From Saprospiraceae bacterium (GTDB taxonomy: Bacteria > Bacteroidota > Bacteroidia > Chitinophagales > Saprospiraceae): 39,346 nt of DNA. Both the position numbers and the translations under genes were made by a program. The notes below the pieces were generated by a model. The model saw only the letters and a list, made by a program, of their open reading frames with translations. It did no database searches and had not been told where the DNA came from. Shown in pieces: positions 27,596 through 36,091 of the stretch (the stretch's first letter is position 1; every line of letters starts with the position of its first letter). The stretch lies in contig JAHDHF010000009.1 in NCBI GenBank assembly GCA_020631455.1, forward strand, positions 1 to 39,346, written 5' to 3'.

Positions 27596-29806
27596 TTAGA
27601 GGCTATTAGCTGCATTTTGATATTGAGCTGCTTTGGCTGAGTTACCCATTTTCTGATAAATCTGAGCAGCCAGTGCATACCCTTGCTTAAAGCGCGGCGC
27701 ATGCTCGATGCACTTATCAATATCGGCAAGAGCACCATTGAGATTATTCGATTGCATTTTTATCATTGCCATGTAGTACCAAGCAGTACTAAACTTATAA
27801 TTAATATCAACTGCCTTTTGAAAATAACCCATTGCTGAAGCTGCATCATTCTGATTGATTGCTATTAAACCAAGCTGATTTAATGCACGTAAATTTTCAC
27901 TAGAAAGTGCGAGTGTACGATTCGCAATTTGTTTGGCTTCTTCGTAACGGCGTGAATTTAAATATGCATCTCCAAGACCAAGAAGAACAAGTTCATTATC
28001 AGGTTCATTTTGGAGAACTTGCTCGTACAATAAAGCTGCTCCAGCTGCATCTCCACCTTTCAATTTATCCGTAGCCTGCTTAATGCGTGGATCTTGCTTT
28101 TTAGTGACGACTGCCATCGGTACGCCATTGACTTTCACTTCATGGATGACTTGAGTTCCTTGCGGCCAATTGCCAGCACGCAGCATAGAGCCATCAGAGA
28201 ATCGCGATATCCAAAGACCATAATCATAATCCTTTGTATGACGATTTTCATATTTGGCGTAATCGATTTTGACTTGATTGCCATATTTCGGCACATATCG
28301 GAATGCGGGATAAAAACTATTTGTCATTAATACAGTTCGCGGTTCGCCCTCTTGCAATCCTCCTACTTTTAAGATGCCTTCTTTCTCCATCCAATCAATA
28401 GCCTGCTTGGTACTGACGCCCCAATAGTCCGTTTCATAATTTCCAAACGCACCACTCACACCTCCCACAAGTGGATTAAAATACACATAAGGAAGATGTG
28501 TATTCCGAGCAGTAAAAATTGCAGGCTCTAACGCGCTCAAAGCAAAAATGGCAATAGCAGCATATCCTAGGAATTTTGGACTAGCGAGTTTCATCAACGT
28601 CCAAAAGGCCGTAGCAGCTAAGATGACAAGTGGCGCATAGACAAAGATTAAGTGCCGCCAGCCATCGTGCAGCGTACTTCCTTTACTAATGATATAGACA
28701 ATCGGAAAAATTGCTGCAAAACCAGCCAAAGCTAATGGCACTACTGGCAGCTCCTTCCACCACTTCCGAACAAGTACGAGGGCAGCAGTCAACCCAATAT
28801 GCATGAACAGGGGAACTGTAATCAACATCCACTTGAGCGGATAATACCACGGTACATTATCACCGAAGATTGTCCCACCTTCAAACAACAATCGAATACC
28901 AACGCCACGCTTACTCAATTCGCCAAGCGCTTCGAGCGGATGCGCGATTGGATTAACCAATGCAAACGGCCAAAACAAAACTGTGATAACCATCCCGATG
29001 ATTAACGGAATCATCCCATACATAAAATACTTTACGACTGCACCAGCTTCGATTTTTTTACTGCTGACGAGTAAGAAATAGTGAATCAACGCAAACAAGC
29101 CCATATAGGCCACGAGCAGCAAACCTCCTGCACGAGACGAGATCGCAATACCAAGTCCAACTGCTAATCCAATCAGAGCACTCCACTTTGGCTTTGGTAA
29201 ATCACGCAGCCATTCGAGCATAAAATACAAGCCCATCATATAGCCAGCTGCAAAAGGAATGTCCTTGGGATTCATCAACGCGTGCCCAGTAAATCGAGGC
29301 GACAAAAACAGCATAGCCATCGTCAGAATCCCGAGCTTCCAACCGCCTATCCGCCGTGCAAATAATCCTGCAAACAAAATCACCAAAAAGCCAAACAGCG
29401 AGTTAATTACGTGGCGCACCGTGTGATAACCGCGTATCGTTGGATTATCGTTGCCAAGGGCGCGATTGGTCACACCAGATACAATGTCAAACAAGCCACC
29501 ATAATAATGCATCGAGCCATCAGGCACATTAAGCGCAGACGAATCAGCTCCAAATGACGAATAAAAACTTAGCAGTTTCGTCTCGTAGTCATTCTGCCAT
29601 TTGTCATCGCCATTGATCCCACTTCCCAAAGACATTAACACGAGACACAAACCGATAACTACTGAAGCTCCTATAAATCCGAATCGCCACTTCGAGCCAT
29701 CATCAGCCGCTTGTCTATTGAGCCAATCGTATGCAGGTGCTTTCGAAACATGCTTGCGTGCGACTTGCTTGCGCACTTTTTTATTGGATTTACCTTTCTT
29801 GGCCAT
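27596..29806 (-). CDS. GT39-like membrane glycosyltransferase with C-terminal TPR repeats
   Basis: The 736-residue protein starts with a lysine-rich cytoplasmic tail ([18 protein letters not shown]). Residues about 40-440 hold around nine to eleven hydrophobic helices, with an acidic first periplasmic loop ([13 protein letters not shown]) as in polyprenol-phosphate-sugar-dependent GT39/PMT-like enzymes. Residues about 575-736 are TPR repeats ([61 protein letters not shown]), normally a protein-binding surface. Such fusions occur in Bacteroidota. The acceptor is unknown. The start is ATG 29806 because a TATTTTTG box lies 21 bases upstream and an in-frame TTG overlaps it. It lies upstream of the carboxylase gene. 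Confidence 0.72.
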   Translation of the reverse strand: MAKKGKSNKKVRKQVARKHVSKAPAYDWLNRQAADDGSKWRFGFIGASVVIGLCLVLMSLGSGINGDDKWQNDYETKLLSFYSSFGADSSALNVPDGSMHYYGGLFDIVSGVTNRALGNDNPTIRGYHTVRHVINSLFGFLVILFAGLFARRIGGWKLGILTMAMLFLSPRFTGHALMNPKDIPFAAGYMMGLYFMLEWLRDLPKPKWSALIGLAVGLGIAISSRAGGLLLVAYMGLFALIHYFLLVSSKKIEAGAVVKYFMYGMIPLIIGMVITVLFWPFALVNPIAHPLEALGELSKRGVGIRLLFEGGTIFGDNVPWYYPLKWMLITVPLFMHIGLTAALVLVRKWWKELPVVPLALAGFAAIFPIVYIISKGSTLHDGWRHLIFVYAPLVILAATAFWTLMKLASPKFLGYAAIAIFALSALEPAIFTARNTHLPYVYFNPLVGGVSGAFGNYETDYWGVSTKQAIDWMEKEGILKVGGLQEGEPRTVLMTNSFYPAFRYVPKYGNQVKIDYAKYENRHTKDYDYGLWISRFSDGSMLRAGNWPQGTQVIHEVKVNGVPMAVVTKKQDPRIKQATDKLKGGDAAGAALLYEQVLQNEPDNELVLLGLGDAYLNSRRYEEAKQIANRTLALSSENLRALNQLGLIAINQNDAASAMGYFQKAVDINYKFSTAWYYMAMIKMQSNNLNGALADIDKCIEHAPRFKQGYALAAQIYQKMGNSAKAAQYQNAANSL

Positions 29807-29827
29807 GGCTGCTGTTCGTGTGGACTT

Positions 29828-29835
29828 CAAAAATA
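29828..29835 (-). promoter_or_regulatory. -7 promoter box of GT39-TPR gene (TATTTTTG)
   Basis: TATTTTTG on the minus strand lies 21 bases before ATG 29806. It favours that start over the TTG codon within the box. Confidence 0.5.
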
Positions 29836-29884
29836 GACATTCACATCGAGCTAATCGAATCCTTCAGAATGAATTCAAAAGTTA

Positions 29885-29998
29885 TGGGCCATCCGCACGG
29901 CGCTTCGCGCCGTGCGGTCGCTATGTTTCGCAGCTCGCTATTCGCTCGGCCGCCTTCGGCGTCTGCCGCTTTGCGGCACTGCTGCACAGCGCTTGTCC
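29885..29998 (+). repeat. Family A structured repeat, copy A4
   Basis: The ends TGGGCCATCC and CAGCGCTTGTCC are as in other copies. The first variable helix is a perfect eleven-pair CCGCACGGCGC-TTC-GCGCCGTGCGG (29893-29917). The second is CCGCC-TTC-GGCG, and the third is TGCCGC-TTT-GCGGCA. It lies in the divergent spacer between the GT39-TPR and YqaE-like genes and is the most perfectly folded family A copy. Confidence 0.88.
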
Positions 29999-30006
29999 GT
30001 CAGATA

Positions 30007-30038
30007 TTTGCTTGACATACCAAAGCAAAGTACTTTGC
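30007..30038 (+). promoter_or_regulatory. Promoter of YqaE-like gene with overlapping palindrome
   Basis: TTTG (30007-30010) and TACTTTG (30031-30037) are 20 bases apart, a good match to the Bacteroidota -33/-7 arrangement. The -7 box lies inside the perfect palindrome GCAAAGTACTTTGC (30025-30038), which could be an operator. ATG 30065 follows. Confidence 0.5.
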
Positions 30039-30064
30039 GTTTTTATTCAAACAAATTCCTTTAA

Positions 30065-30472
30065 ATGAAATACCTATTCATTGCATTGATTGGCATACTT
30101 TCATTTCAATCACTCGGAGCAGTCTCCTACCCTGTTACTACAAATGCTCACACTGAAACTGCGACCTCTCTTTCCAAAAAAGAGATAAAACAACTCAAAA
30201 AAGCAGAACGAAAAGCTGCCAAAAAAGAGCGAAAAGAAATGCGCAAGCAGCTTAAAAAAGATTTAAAGGCTGCTATCAAAGACTTTAGAAATTCAAATCA
30301 AAGTGATGTAGGCTTTGCATTATTAGTAATTCTTGGCGTTTTGATTCCACCATTGGCGATGTTTTTATACGATGGATTATCAGCTCGATTCTGGATTTCA
30401 TTATTATTGACATTACTCTTTTTCTTGCCAGGGATGATCTACACATTATATGTCATCATCAGCGAGTATTAA
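30065..30472 (+). CDS. YqaE/Pmp3-family membrane protein with N-terminal signal and basic linker
   Basis: The 135-residue protein has a cleavable-looking signal (MKYLFIALIGILSFQSLGA). A very lysine-rich helical segment follows at about 40-72 (KKEIKQLKKAERKAAKKERK). Then comes the two-helix Pmp3/YqaE core at about 80-135, with LLVILGVLIPPLAMFLYDG, the second helix LLLTLLFFLPGMIYTLYVI, and the tyrosine end SEY. The family (UPF0057) is linked to membrane potential and salt stress in yeast and to a small membrane protein in bacteria. Typical members have only about 55 residues, so the front half is an addition. It overlaps the opposing DinB-like gene by four bases. Confidence 0.85.
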   Translation: MKYLFIALIGILSFQSLGAVSYPVTTNAHTETATSLSKKEIKQLKKAERKAAKKERKEMRKQLKKDLKAAIKDFRNSNQSDVGFALLVILGVLIPPLAMFLYDGLSARFWISLLLTLLFFLPGMIYTLYVIISEY

Positions 30473-31062
30473 GCTACTTCATTGACAAGCTCAAGAGCAG
30501 CTTGTCTAGCGCGCTCCGCTTGGAAGATATGTCTGTATTCGTGATTTATTGCGAAGCGAAATGTATCACCTAAGCGGAGCAATTTTATGCTCTGAAGTAT
30601 TGTAATTCGCGTACGAACTTTTGTCAAATCATATTGAGCAGCCAATTTCAATAATTCTAAAAATCGATCTTGCTGCTTAAAAAAACGTTGGAGCACAGTT
30701 CTGCTCAAATTTGAACAAACATTGACAGGATCTTTATCTTTAAATGTCTTCATCGTGCTTTTGAGCGTTCCATCTTCATTTGGTAAAATAGACGTTGCAA
30801 AATAATTACCGAGCCAGCCGCTCTTAAATGTAGTAGCAGCGGCATTTGGTTTTGCAGCAAGCATTTTCTCTTCAAGTTCTTTGAGATAAAAATCACCATA
30901 AAGATTCAGGTGTTCAAGACATTCGAGGATGCTCCATTTTTCAGGAGTTTCTTTTGCATTTAAAATCTCATCTGACAATTCTTGATACGGCTCAATCGTA
31001 TCAATTATAAATTGTACTCGCTCTTTAAGCTGATTTAATAATTCACTTCTGCTCGTCTTCAT
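30469..31062 (-). CDS. DinB-like metal-binding helical bundle protein
   Basis: The 197-residue cytoplasmic protein is a four-helix bundle of the DinB/YfiT group. The first helix carries RVQFIIDTIEPY. The motif WSILECLEHLNLYG near residue 43 supplies the first metal histidine, and AINHEYRHIFQ near residue 172 supplies the other two. Some relatives transfer thiols such as bacillithiol, but no such role can be shown here. It is monocistronic on the minus strand. Its stop overlaps the YqaE-like stop by four bases. A CATCTTTG sequence is upstream but does not match the -7 consensus fully. Confidence 0.75.
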   Translation of the reverse strand: MKTSRSELLNQLKERVQFIIDTIEPYQELSDEILNAKETPEKWSILECLEHLNLYGDFYLKELEEKMLAAKPNAAATTFKSGWLGNYFATSILPNEDGTLKSTMKTFKDKDPVNVCSNLSRTVLQRFFKQQDRFLELLKLAAQYDLTKVRTRITILQSIKLLRLGDTFRFAINHEYRHIFQAERARQAALELVNEVA

Positions 31063-31158
31063 AGCGTTTTATGTTGTTTACACAAAGATGCTCGTGTGGT
31101 AAGCAACTAAACATTGATTGAAATCAAGAATTCCGATCAAAAGCGATTTAAATTACAG

Positions 31159-31166
31159 TATGTTTA
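31159..31166 (+). promoter_or_regulatory. -7-like box of sulfotransferase gene (TATGTTTA)
   Basis: TATGTTTA (one mismatch to TAnnTTTG) ends four bases before ATG 31171. It supports this start over the in-frame TTG at 31114. Confidence 0.4.
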
Positions 31167-31170
31167 TGAA

Positions 31171-31953
31171 ATGAAACATGTTTTAGTAAGTGGTTGCTTT
31201 CACTCAGGTACAACTTGGGTTGGCAAAATGATATCCTTGTCTACAGAGATTGAATACTTCCATGAGCCATTCAATCTTGAGTATGGCCCGATACAACAAT
31301 GGATGGAATTTGTTCCAGAACAATCACAAGACTATCTACCATTTTTCGAAGCTAATTTTTCGAAATCTCGAAAATTAATGAAAGATCCACTTGCCATTTT
31401 CTCAGTAAAATGGCTTGAAAGAAATTTTGATATAAAACCAATTCTACTCATCCGTCATCCTGCTGCATTTCTAGCAAGTTTTATAGAGCGAGGTAGGTCG
31501 CCTCGTATCGAGATACTCGCTTCGCAACAACATCTCATGGCAGTATTGCCAAATTCTATACAAAAGCTATTTTTAGAGTATTCGAAAAATTCTAATCTAA
31601 GCAAGGTGAAATTTTGTGCTGCTGTTTGGAATACTGCAAACTGGTTTATTCAAGATTATCAGCAGTCAAATCCAGATTGGATGTATCTAAGACATGAGGA
31701 CATTTCTAAAAATCCAGTTCGATCATTTAAGCAAATCTTCCATTACTCAAATATTCAGTTTACACCTGAAATTAAATCGAAAATTTTAGAAACAACTGGC
31801 TTCTCTGGAGATACTAATTTTAGATCGTATCATCGAAACTCGAAAAAAGGAATTAAAAAATGGAAATCTATACTTACCGAAAAGCAGATATCTGAAATGC
31901 GAGAACTAACGCAAGAAGTTGCATCGCATTATTATTCTAACATTGATTGGTAA
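31171..31953 (+). CDS. Sulfotransferase family protein
   Basis: The 260-residue protein would move a sulfate group from PAPS to an unknown acceptor. The 5'-phosphosulfate loop is SGCFHSGTTWVGKM at residues 7-20, with the usual Ser/Thr-rich turn. The 3'-phosphate motif is LLIRHPAAFLASF near residue 92. HEPFNLEYGP and the later YLRHEDISKNP complete the pattern. No signal peptide is seen. Acceptors in this family range from sugars to lipids, and nothing nearby identifies one. It is divergent from the DinB-like gene. Its stop abuts that of the opposing Crp-family gene exactly. It is AT-rich compared with neighbouring mnmA, which may indicate transfer. Confidence 0.85.
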   Translation: MKHVLVSGCFHSGTTWVGKMISLSTEIEYFHEPFNLEYGPIQQWMEFVPEQSQDYLPFFEANFSKSRKLMKDPLAIFSVKWLERNFDIKPILLIRHPAAFLASFIERGRSPRIEILASQQHLMAVLPNSIQKLFLEYSKNSNLSKVKFCAAVWNTANWFIQDYQQSNPDWMYLRHEDISKNPVRSFKQIFHYSNIQFTPEIKSKILETTGFSGDTNFRSYHRNSKKGIKKWKSILTEKQISEMRELTQEVASHYYSNIDW

Positions 31954-32493
31954 TCAAGAATTTCGAAGCCGACTTAATGTTTCAGGAGTCATTCGGAGAT
32001 ATGCAGCTATATATTTTGCAGGTATTTCTTGGAATACTTGTGGGCTGCGCTGTAGTAAGCGATTGTAGCGCTCGACTGGTGAAGGCGTCAATAAATCAAT
32101 TTCGCGCTCAATCATGCTGCCTATTAAATCTTGCAGTAAAGAGGAGTAAGCTAGTTGCAATTCAAGGTGCGATGCGATAAGTTGATCAAATTGTGATTTT
32201 TTAATGCAGCGTACACTCGTCTTGCGTAGAGCTTCGATATAAAATAATGAAGGGCTGCCATTAAAGACAGACGGAAGAGCAGCTATAATTGATCCTTCAT
32301 ACCCAAAACGGATTGTTTGTTCTTCATTTTCGGTTATGTACAAGACTCGTAATGCTCCCGATTCGACCAAGTACATTTCTTGAGCTGCTTGGCCTGGTTG
32401 TATTAAAAATTTGCCACGAGAAAATGTCTTTGATTCTATTTGCATAGAATCAAATTGTAAGATTCGCTCAATAAATAATTGCGTCGATGACAT
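31954..32493 (-). CDS. Crp/Fnr-family transcriptional regulator
   Basis: The 179-residue protein has an N-terminal cyclic-nucleotide-binding-type beta roll at about 10-115 (FSRGKFLIQPGQAAQEMYLVESGAL, then FGYEGSIIAALPSVFNGS). A long dimer helix follows, then a short winged-helix DNA-binding region whose recognition helix is IPAKYIAAYLRMTPETLSRLRN. The ligand is unknown. The PGE..A.R phosphate motif of Crp is not intact, so cAMP binding is doubtful, as is usual for Bacteroidota members. Repeat B3 lies just upstream. Tail-to-tail with the sulfotransferase gene. Confidence 0.85.
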   Translation of the reverse strand: MSSTQLFIERILQFDSMQIESKTFSRGKFLIQPGQAAQEMYLVESGALRVLYITENEEQTIRFGYEGSIIAALPSVFNGSPSLFYIEALRKTSVRCIKKSQFDQLIASHLELQLAYSSLLQDLIGSMIEREIDLLTPSPVERYNRLLQRSPQVFQEIPAKYIAAYLRMTPETLSRLRNS

Positions 32494-32525
32494 TCTGCTT
32501 TGTACTTAAGTTTAAGCAGCCAATT

Positions 32526-32662
32526 GGCTGAGGGATGGTAGGTGTTGTCTGAACTCCGAGTGACTGAAAAGAACTCGGAGAGAGTGCCGAACAGCCCGGC
32601 CCAAAATTAAAAAGCTCCTAGAATAATTCTCTAGGAGCTTTTAATGTAGGGGCAGCCCCAAA
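32526..32662 (+). repeat. Family B structured repeat, copy B3, with nested terminator
   Basis: The closing helix is GGCTG (32526-32530) with CAGCC (32653-32657). The head is nearly identical to B2. The second variable helix is an intrinsic terminator in place of a short hairpin. Confidence 0.87.
32606..32643 (-). terminator. Intrinsic terminator inside repeat B3
   Basis: On the minus strand AAAAGCTCCTAGA/TCTAGGAGCTTTTT ends in a T run. It is placed 31 bases after the stop of the ABC permease gene. Confidence 0.85.
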
Positions 32663-32673
32663 TAATACGTCTA

Positions 32674-33537
32674 TTATAAATCGCGTTTAATCATTAAGAA
32701 ATACGATAATGCCATAAAAATCGCGAGATAAATACTACTACCAGCAACTGCTTGAGTCGTCGATAAAAACATATCAAAATCCATCCCTGGCGCTTGGTTG
32801 CCTTCGCCAAACATTGACCTCTGTAAAGGATCTGTAAAGCCTGTCAGCGGCAACAGATCTTCAAGGCAATTCAACGGATAAAAATGCATCGTCTCTCGTA
32901 CCCATTCTGTCTTAGAATTAAATAACAAATTGGAGTGGACGACATGGCGCAAAATCATCTCAAGAAAAAAGTACAGGAGATAGAATATAATGGCAATACC
33001 GCTTTTACGGAATAGTACGCCTAGGAAAATACCAATCGCCATGTGCCCAAATGACTGCAACCAATAGCGAGCGAAATACTCGGCGGCTACTCCAAATTGA
33101 AATGCTTCGCTCAGTTTTTCTGAGTCGGTATGAATAAATCCGTAAATCAATCCAACTATAAAATAGATTGCAGTCAATAACAGGCTAATGACAGCAGCTA
33201 TTACAAATTTGCCTGTTAAGAATTGTGCCCTTCCAAGACCAGTAATAATATTTTGACGAAGCGTTTTATTACCGAATTCTACAGTAATCAACAGAATACC
33301 TAGCAGACCAAAAAAAGTATAGGTAAACCAACTTCCGACATATCCTAGCGAGCCCCAAACATGAGGAAACTCGTAGAGAATACTCATCTTAAACATCTCT
33401 CCGCTACCCGAATTTGTCTGCGCATCTTTAAACACTAGAAAAAAGGCAGGCATCAATATCGCATACAAGCCGACGAGGATCTTAAACAAGGTGTACTTGC
33501 GGAGTTTCAGCCATTCGAGAGAGAGCATTCTAATCAT
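32674..33537 (-). CDS. ABC-2 type transporter permease
   Basis: The 287-residue inner-membrane protein has six hydrophobic helices: near residues 18-36, 70-85, 105-130, 155-175, 180-195 and 265-282. The N-terminal MLSLEWLKLRKYTLFK is a typical cytoplasmic start. The FGNKTLRQNIITGLGRAQFLTGKF loop is the coupling region for an ATPase. Substrate unknown. No ATP-binding partner lies in the window, so the ATPase must be elsewhere or the gene is a split or orphan. It has a TACATTTG box 19 bases upstream (minus 33557-33564) and its own terminator within repeat B3. Confidence 0.82.
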   Translation of the reverse strand: MIRMLSLEWLKLRKYTLFKILVGLYAILMPAFFLVFKDAQTNSGSGEMFKMSILYEFPHVWGSLGYVGSWFTYTFFGLLGILLITVEFGNKTLRQNIITGLGRAQFLTGKFVIAAVISLLLTAIYFIVGLIYGFIHTDSEKLSEAFQFGVAAEYFARYWLQSFGHMAIGIFLGVLFRKSGIAIIFYLLYFFLEMILRHVVHSNLLFNSKTEWVRETMHFYPLNCLEDLLPLTGFTDPLQRSMFGEGNQAPGMDFDMFLSTTQAVAGSSIYLAIFMALSYFLMIKRDL

Positions 33538-33556
33538 GGGGCAAAATCTTGTCTGA

Positions 33557-33564
33557 CAAATGTA
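33557..33564 (-). promoter_or_regulatory. -7 promoter box of ABC permease gene (TACATTTG)
   Basis: Perfect TACATTTG on the minus strand, 19 bases before ATG 33537. It shares the 116-base divergent spacer with the mnmA promoter. Confidence 0.5.
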
Positions 33565-33636
33565 CTCAATACCGTCGCATGACAGATACTTGACCGATAA
33601 AGGAACTCAACAAATAGACAAAGCATTGTCTCGCTG

Positions 33637-33644
33637 TACTTTTG
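33637..33644 (+). promoter_or_regulatory. -7 promoter box of mnmA (TACTTTTG)
   Basis: TACTTTTG ends nine bases before ATG 33654. The leader would be only a few bases long. Confidence 0.55.
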
Positions 33645-33653
33645 TAGCATATT

Positions 33654-34772
33654 ATGAGCAAGCACGGACGCGTATTGGTCGCCATGAGTGGCGGAATAGA
33701 CAGCACAGTAACAGCAATGATGCTGCATGAGCAAGGCTACGAAGTCATCGGCATCACGATGAAGACTTGGGACTATGCGAATTCGGGTGGCTCAAAGAAA
33801 GAAACGGGCTGCTGCAGCCTTGATAGCATCAATGATGCGCGCTCGGTAGCCGTCAATATGGGGTTTCATCATTTTATTGTAGACATCCGCGAAGAGTTTG
33901 GCGACTATGTGATCGACAATTTTGTAGATGAATACATGGCTGGTCGCACACCCAATCCCTGCATCTTGTGCAATACGCATATCAAATGGGATTCGCTCTT
34001 GAAGCGTGCTGATGCAATGGACTGCGAATTTATTGCAACAGGTCATTATGCCATTCGCAATCAGCTGAATGATCGCTACTACATCTCAAAAGCCGTTGAT
34101 CGTCATAAAGATCAAAGCTATGTGTTGTGGGGCTTGACACAAGAATGCCTGCAGCGTACGATCTTTCCGCTTGGGCCGTACACCAAGACAGAAGTGAGAC
34201 AAATGGCATTTGATGCCGGCTACACTGATCTCAGCAAAAAAGGTGAGAGCTACGAGATCTGCTTCGTGCCTGACAATGATTATCGCGGCTTTTTGAAGCG
34301 TCGCGTCGATGGTCTCGAAGAGCGAGTTGCAGGCGGCAACTTCATTGATACAGCTGGCAATGTCATCGGGCAGCATGATGGCTATCCGTTTTATACAATC
34401 GGACAGCGCAAAGGCCTCGGCAAAGGATTTGGGCGACCTGTGTATGTGACGCATATCAATCCTGAAACAAATACTGTCACGCTTGGTGACGCCGAAGATT
34501 TGATGCGCAATGGTTTGACCGCGTACAAGCTCAACAGCATGAAATATGCTGAGCTGCCACACAATGTCGAAACTGTCACCAAGATCAGATACAATGATCC
34601 TGGCGTCATGGCGATTTTGCGAAACCTCGGCGAAACTGCTGAGGTAGAATTCTTAGCGAATGTGCGTGGTGTCGCGCCTGGGCAAAGTGCGGTCTTCTAC
34701 GAAGGCGACGATGTGATCGGCGGTGGAATAATCTCAACTGGTAGTTTGTCGAAGTCTGAGCCTTCAGCTTAG
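33654..34772 (+). CDS. mnmA: tRNA-specific 2-thiouridylase MnmA
   Basis: The 372-residue enzyme thiolates U34 of tRNA-Lys, -Glu and -Gln using activated sulfur passed from a desulfurase. The PP-loop SGGIDS is at 12-17. The first catalytic cysteine lies in NPCILCNTHIKWD (Cys106 by position; Cys103 also present). The persulfide cysteine is Cys203 in GESYEICFVPDND. The central domain ends with GQRKGLGKGFG and the last domain with PGQSAVFYEGDDVIGGGII. Length is usual. The cysteine desulfurase at 7373 is a candidate sulfur source. Confidence 0.97.
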   Translation: MSKHGRVLVAMSGGIDSTVTAMMLHEQGYEVIGITMKTWDYANSGGSKKETGCCSLDSINDARSVAVNMGFHHFIVDIREEFGDYVIDNFVDEYMAGRTPNPCILCNTHIKWDSLLKRADAMDCEFIATGHYAIRNQLNDRYYISKAVDRHKDQSYVLWGLTQECLQRTIFPLGPYTKTEVRQMAFDAGYTDLSKKGESYEICFVPDNDYRGFLKRRVDGLEERVAGGNFIDTAGNVIGQHDGYPFYTIGQRKGLGKGFGRPVYVTHINPETNTVTLGDAEDLMRNGLTAYKLNSMKYAELPHNVETVTKIRYNDPGVMAILRNLGETAEVEFLANVRGVAPGQSAVFYEGDDVIGGGIISTGSLSKSEPSA

Positions 34773-34784
34773 GCTGCTATTCGG

Positions 34785-34792
34785 TATGTTTG
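34785..34792 (+). promoter_or_regulatory. -7 promoter box of mutase-like gene (TATGTTTG)
   Basis: TATGTTTG lies directly after the mnmA stop and only four bases before ATG 34797, so the mutase-like transcript would be leaderless. Confidence 0.55.
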
Positions 34793-34796
34793 CTGT

Positions 34797-35774
34797 ATGA
34801 GCAAGCAGCTGAATCTCGATACAGACAACTTCGATGCTGTATCCTACGAATCGTGGAAGGAAAAAATCACGAAAGATCTCAAAGGCAAACCCTTTGACGG
34901 GCTTTCGTACGAGATCGAACCAGGCATTGAGATTCATGCAGCTCAGCATGGTGATTTAATTGATGCCAAGCAGCCTTTAGTTTTTCCGTCACCATGGAAA
35001 ATTGGAGAAGCCTTTGACATCAAAGCTGGGCAAGAAGCTGCTACAAACTCACTTCTACTCGAAGGGCTACAAGGTGGCGTTGAGACAGTTTTCCTTGATT
35101 TGCTGGGCGATGATGATCCCGACTTTGATCTCGTGATGCAAGATGTGTATCTTGATATGATTCATATTATTTGTCGTGGCACAATGAAGCAGCTCTCAGC
35201 AGCGCGAGTCTATTTCTACGACAAACCATGCGCCGTCAATTTTATTAAATGTCAAGATAAAACTGACTTACCGAGCGAGCAGATTGCAGCAGCTTTACAT
35301 TCATTGACAGATCAACTCGAGCTTGGATACAGTACGCAAGAATGTGCCGCCATCGTCTCAATCAATTCTGAGATCTTGACGATGACAGCGACGCTCCGAG
35401 CGATTCACCGATTGTGGCCGCTTGTCTGCCAGGGCTTTGAAGTTGAGCCGACGCCACTGCACATCATCGGACTGCTCAGCACAAATGCTGACGCATCAGA
35501 AAAACACACTGAAATGATCCGCGCTGCGACCAAAAGCATCAGCGCGATCATTGGCGGCTGCTCTGATGTGATTGCTCGGCCATCACAAGGGCATCAAGAT
35601 GAACGCTTCGCACGGCGTATCGCTCGTAATGCGCTTCACATCTTGCGCGAAGAGAGCTTTGTAGGCGAAGTCAACGACCCTTCTGCTGGCAGTTATTACA
35701 TCGAAGCACTGACAGACAAACTAGCCAAAAAAGCTTGGGCGACTTTTCAAGCACAAGAAGCAGCTCGTGTATGA
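34797..35774 (+). CDS. Methylmalonyl-CoA mutase small-subunit-like protein (short form)
   Basis: The 325-residue protein matches the catalytically inactive small subunit (MutA) of methylmalonyl-CoA mutase. The N-terminal SYESWKEKITKDLKGKPFDGL pattern, the barrel strand INSEILTMTATLRAIHRLWP and the signature EVNDPSAGSYYIEALTDKLA are clear. It ends shortly after that signature, at AKKAWATFQAQEAARV, where known small subunits continue through a further C-terminal region. The lost part corresponds to the region preceding the B12-like domain. The gene then overlaps cutA, so this is not an obvious frameshift. MutA stabilises the B12-binding large subunit, which is not in the window. Confidence 0.82.
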   Translation: MSKQLNLDTDNFDAVSYESWKEKITKDLKGKPFDGLSYEIEPGIEIHAAQHGDLIDAKQPLVFPSPWKIGEAFDIKAGQEAATNSLLLEGLQGGVETVFLDLLGDDDPDFDLVMQDVYLDMIHIICRGTMKQLSAARVYFYDKPCAVNFIKCQDKTDLPSEQIAAALHSLTDQLELGYSTQECAAIVSINSEILTMTATLRAIHRLWPLVCQGFEVEPTPLHIIGLLSTNADASEKHTEMIRAATKSISAIIGGCSDVIARPSQGHQDERFARRIARNALHILREESFVGEVNDPSAGSYYIEALTDKLAKKAWATFQAQEAARV

Positions 35775-36076
35775 TACTCGTGTATGTGACATTTCCTGAT
35801 GCCGTACAAGCCAAGCGAATCTCTGAAATTTTACTTCAGAAAAAGCTCGTCGCTTGCGCAGTGCAAATGCCAGTTCAAAGCAGCTACTGGTGGCAAGGCG
35901 AGATCGCAGAAGATGACGAAATCGTCGTCCTTTTTAAATCAAGAGCTGATCTCCAACCACAAATCGAAAAGGCTATAGAAGCTGAACATCCCTACGATGT
36001 GCCCTGCATCATCACCATGCAAGCACAAGCCAATGCTGCTTATCTCGACTGGATCAATCAAGAGACCGCTCAATAA
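35771..36076 (+). CDS. cutA: CutA-like divalent cation tolerance protein
   Basis: The 101-residue protein is a PII-like trimer, linked to copper tolerance in bacteria but with uncertain true function. Family motifs are ILLQKKLVACAVQM, the SYWWQGEI turn, FKSRADLQPQIEKAI, EHPYDVPCI and the end NAAYLDWI. The start is ATG 35771, whose TGA overlaps the mutase-like stop as ATGA. This implies translational coupling. The longer frame from 35735 is not needed. Confidence 0.93.
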   Translation: MILVYVTFPDAVQAKRISEILLQKKLVACAVQMPVQSSYWWQGEIAEDDEIVVLFKSRADLQPQIEKAIEAEHPYDVPCIITMQAQANAAYLDWINQETAQ

Positions 36077-36091
36077 TTCTTTTCTTTATTT

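Noticed and set aside
34797-35774. Frameshifted full-length mutase small subunit
   Set aside because: The sequence immediately downstream is an intact cutA overlapping by ATGA, and no mutase-like peptide was recognised in the other frames there.
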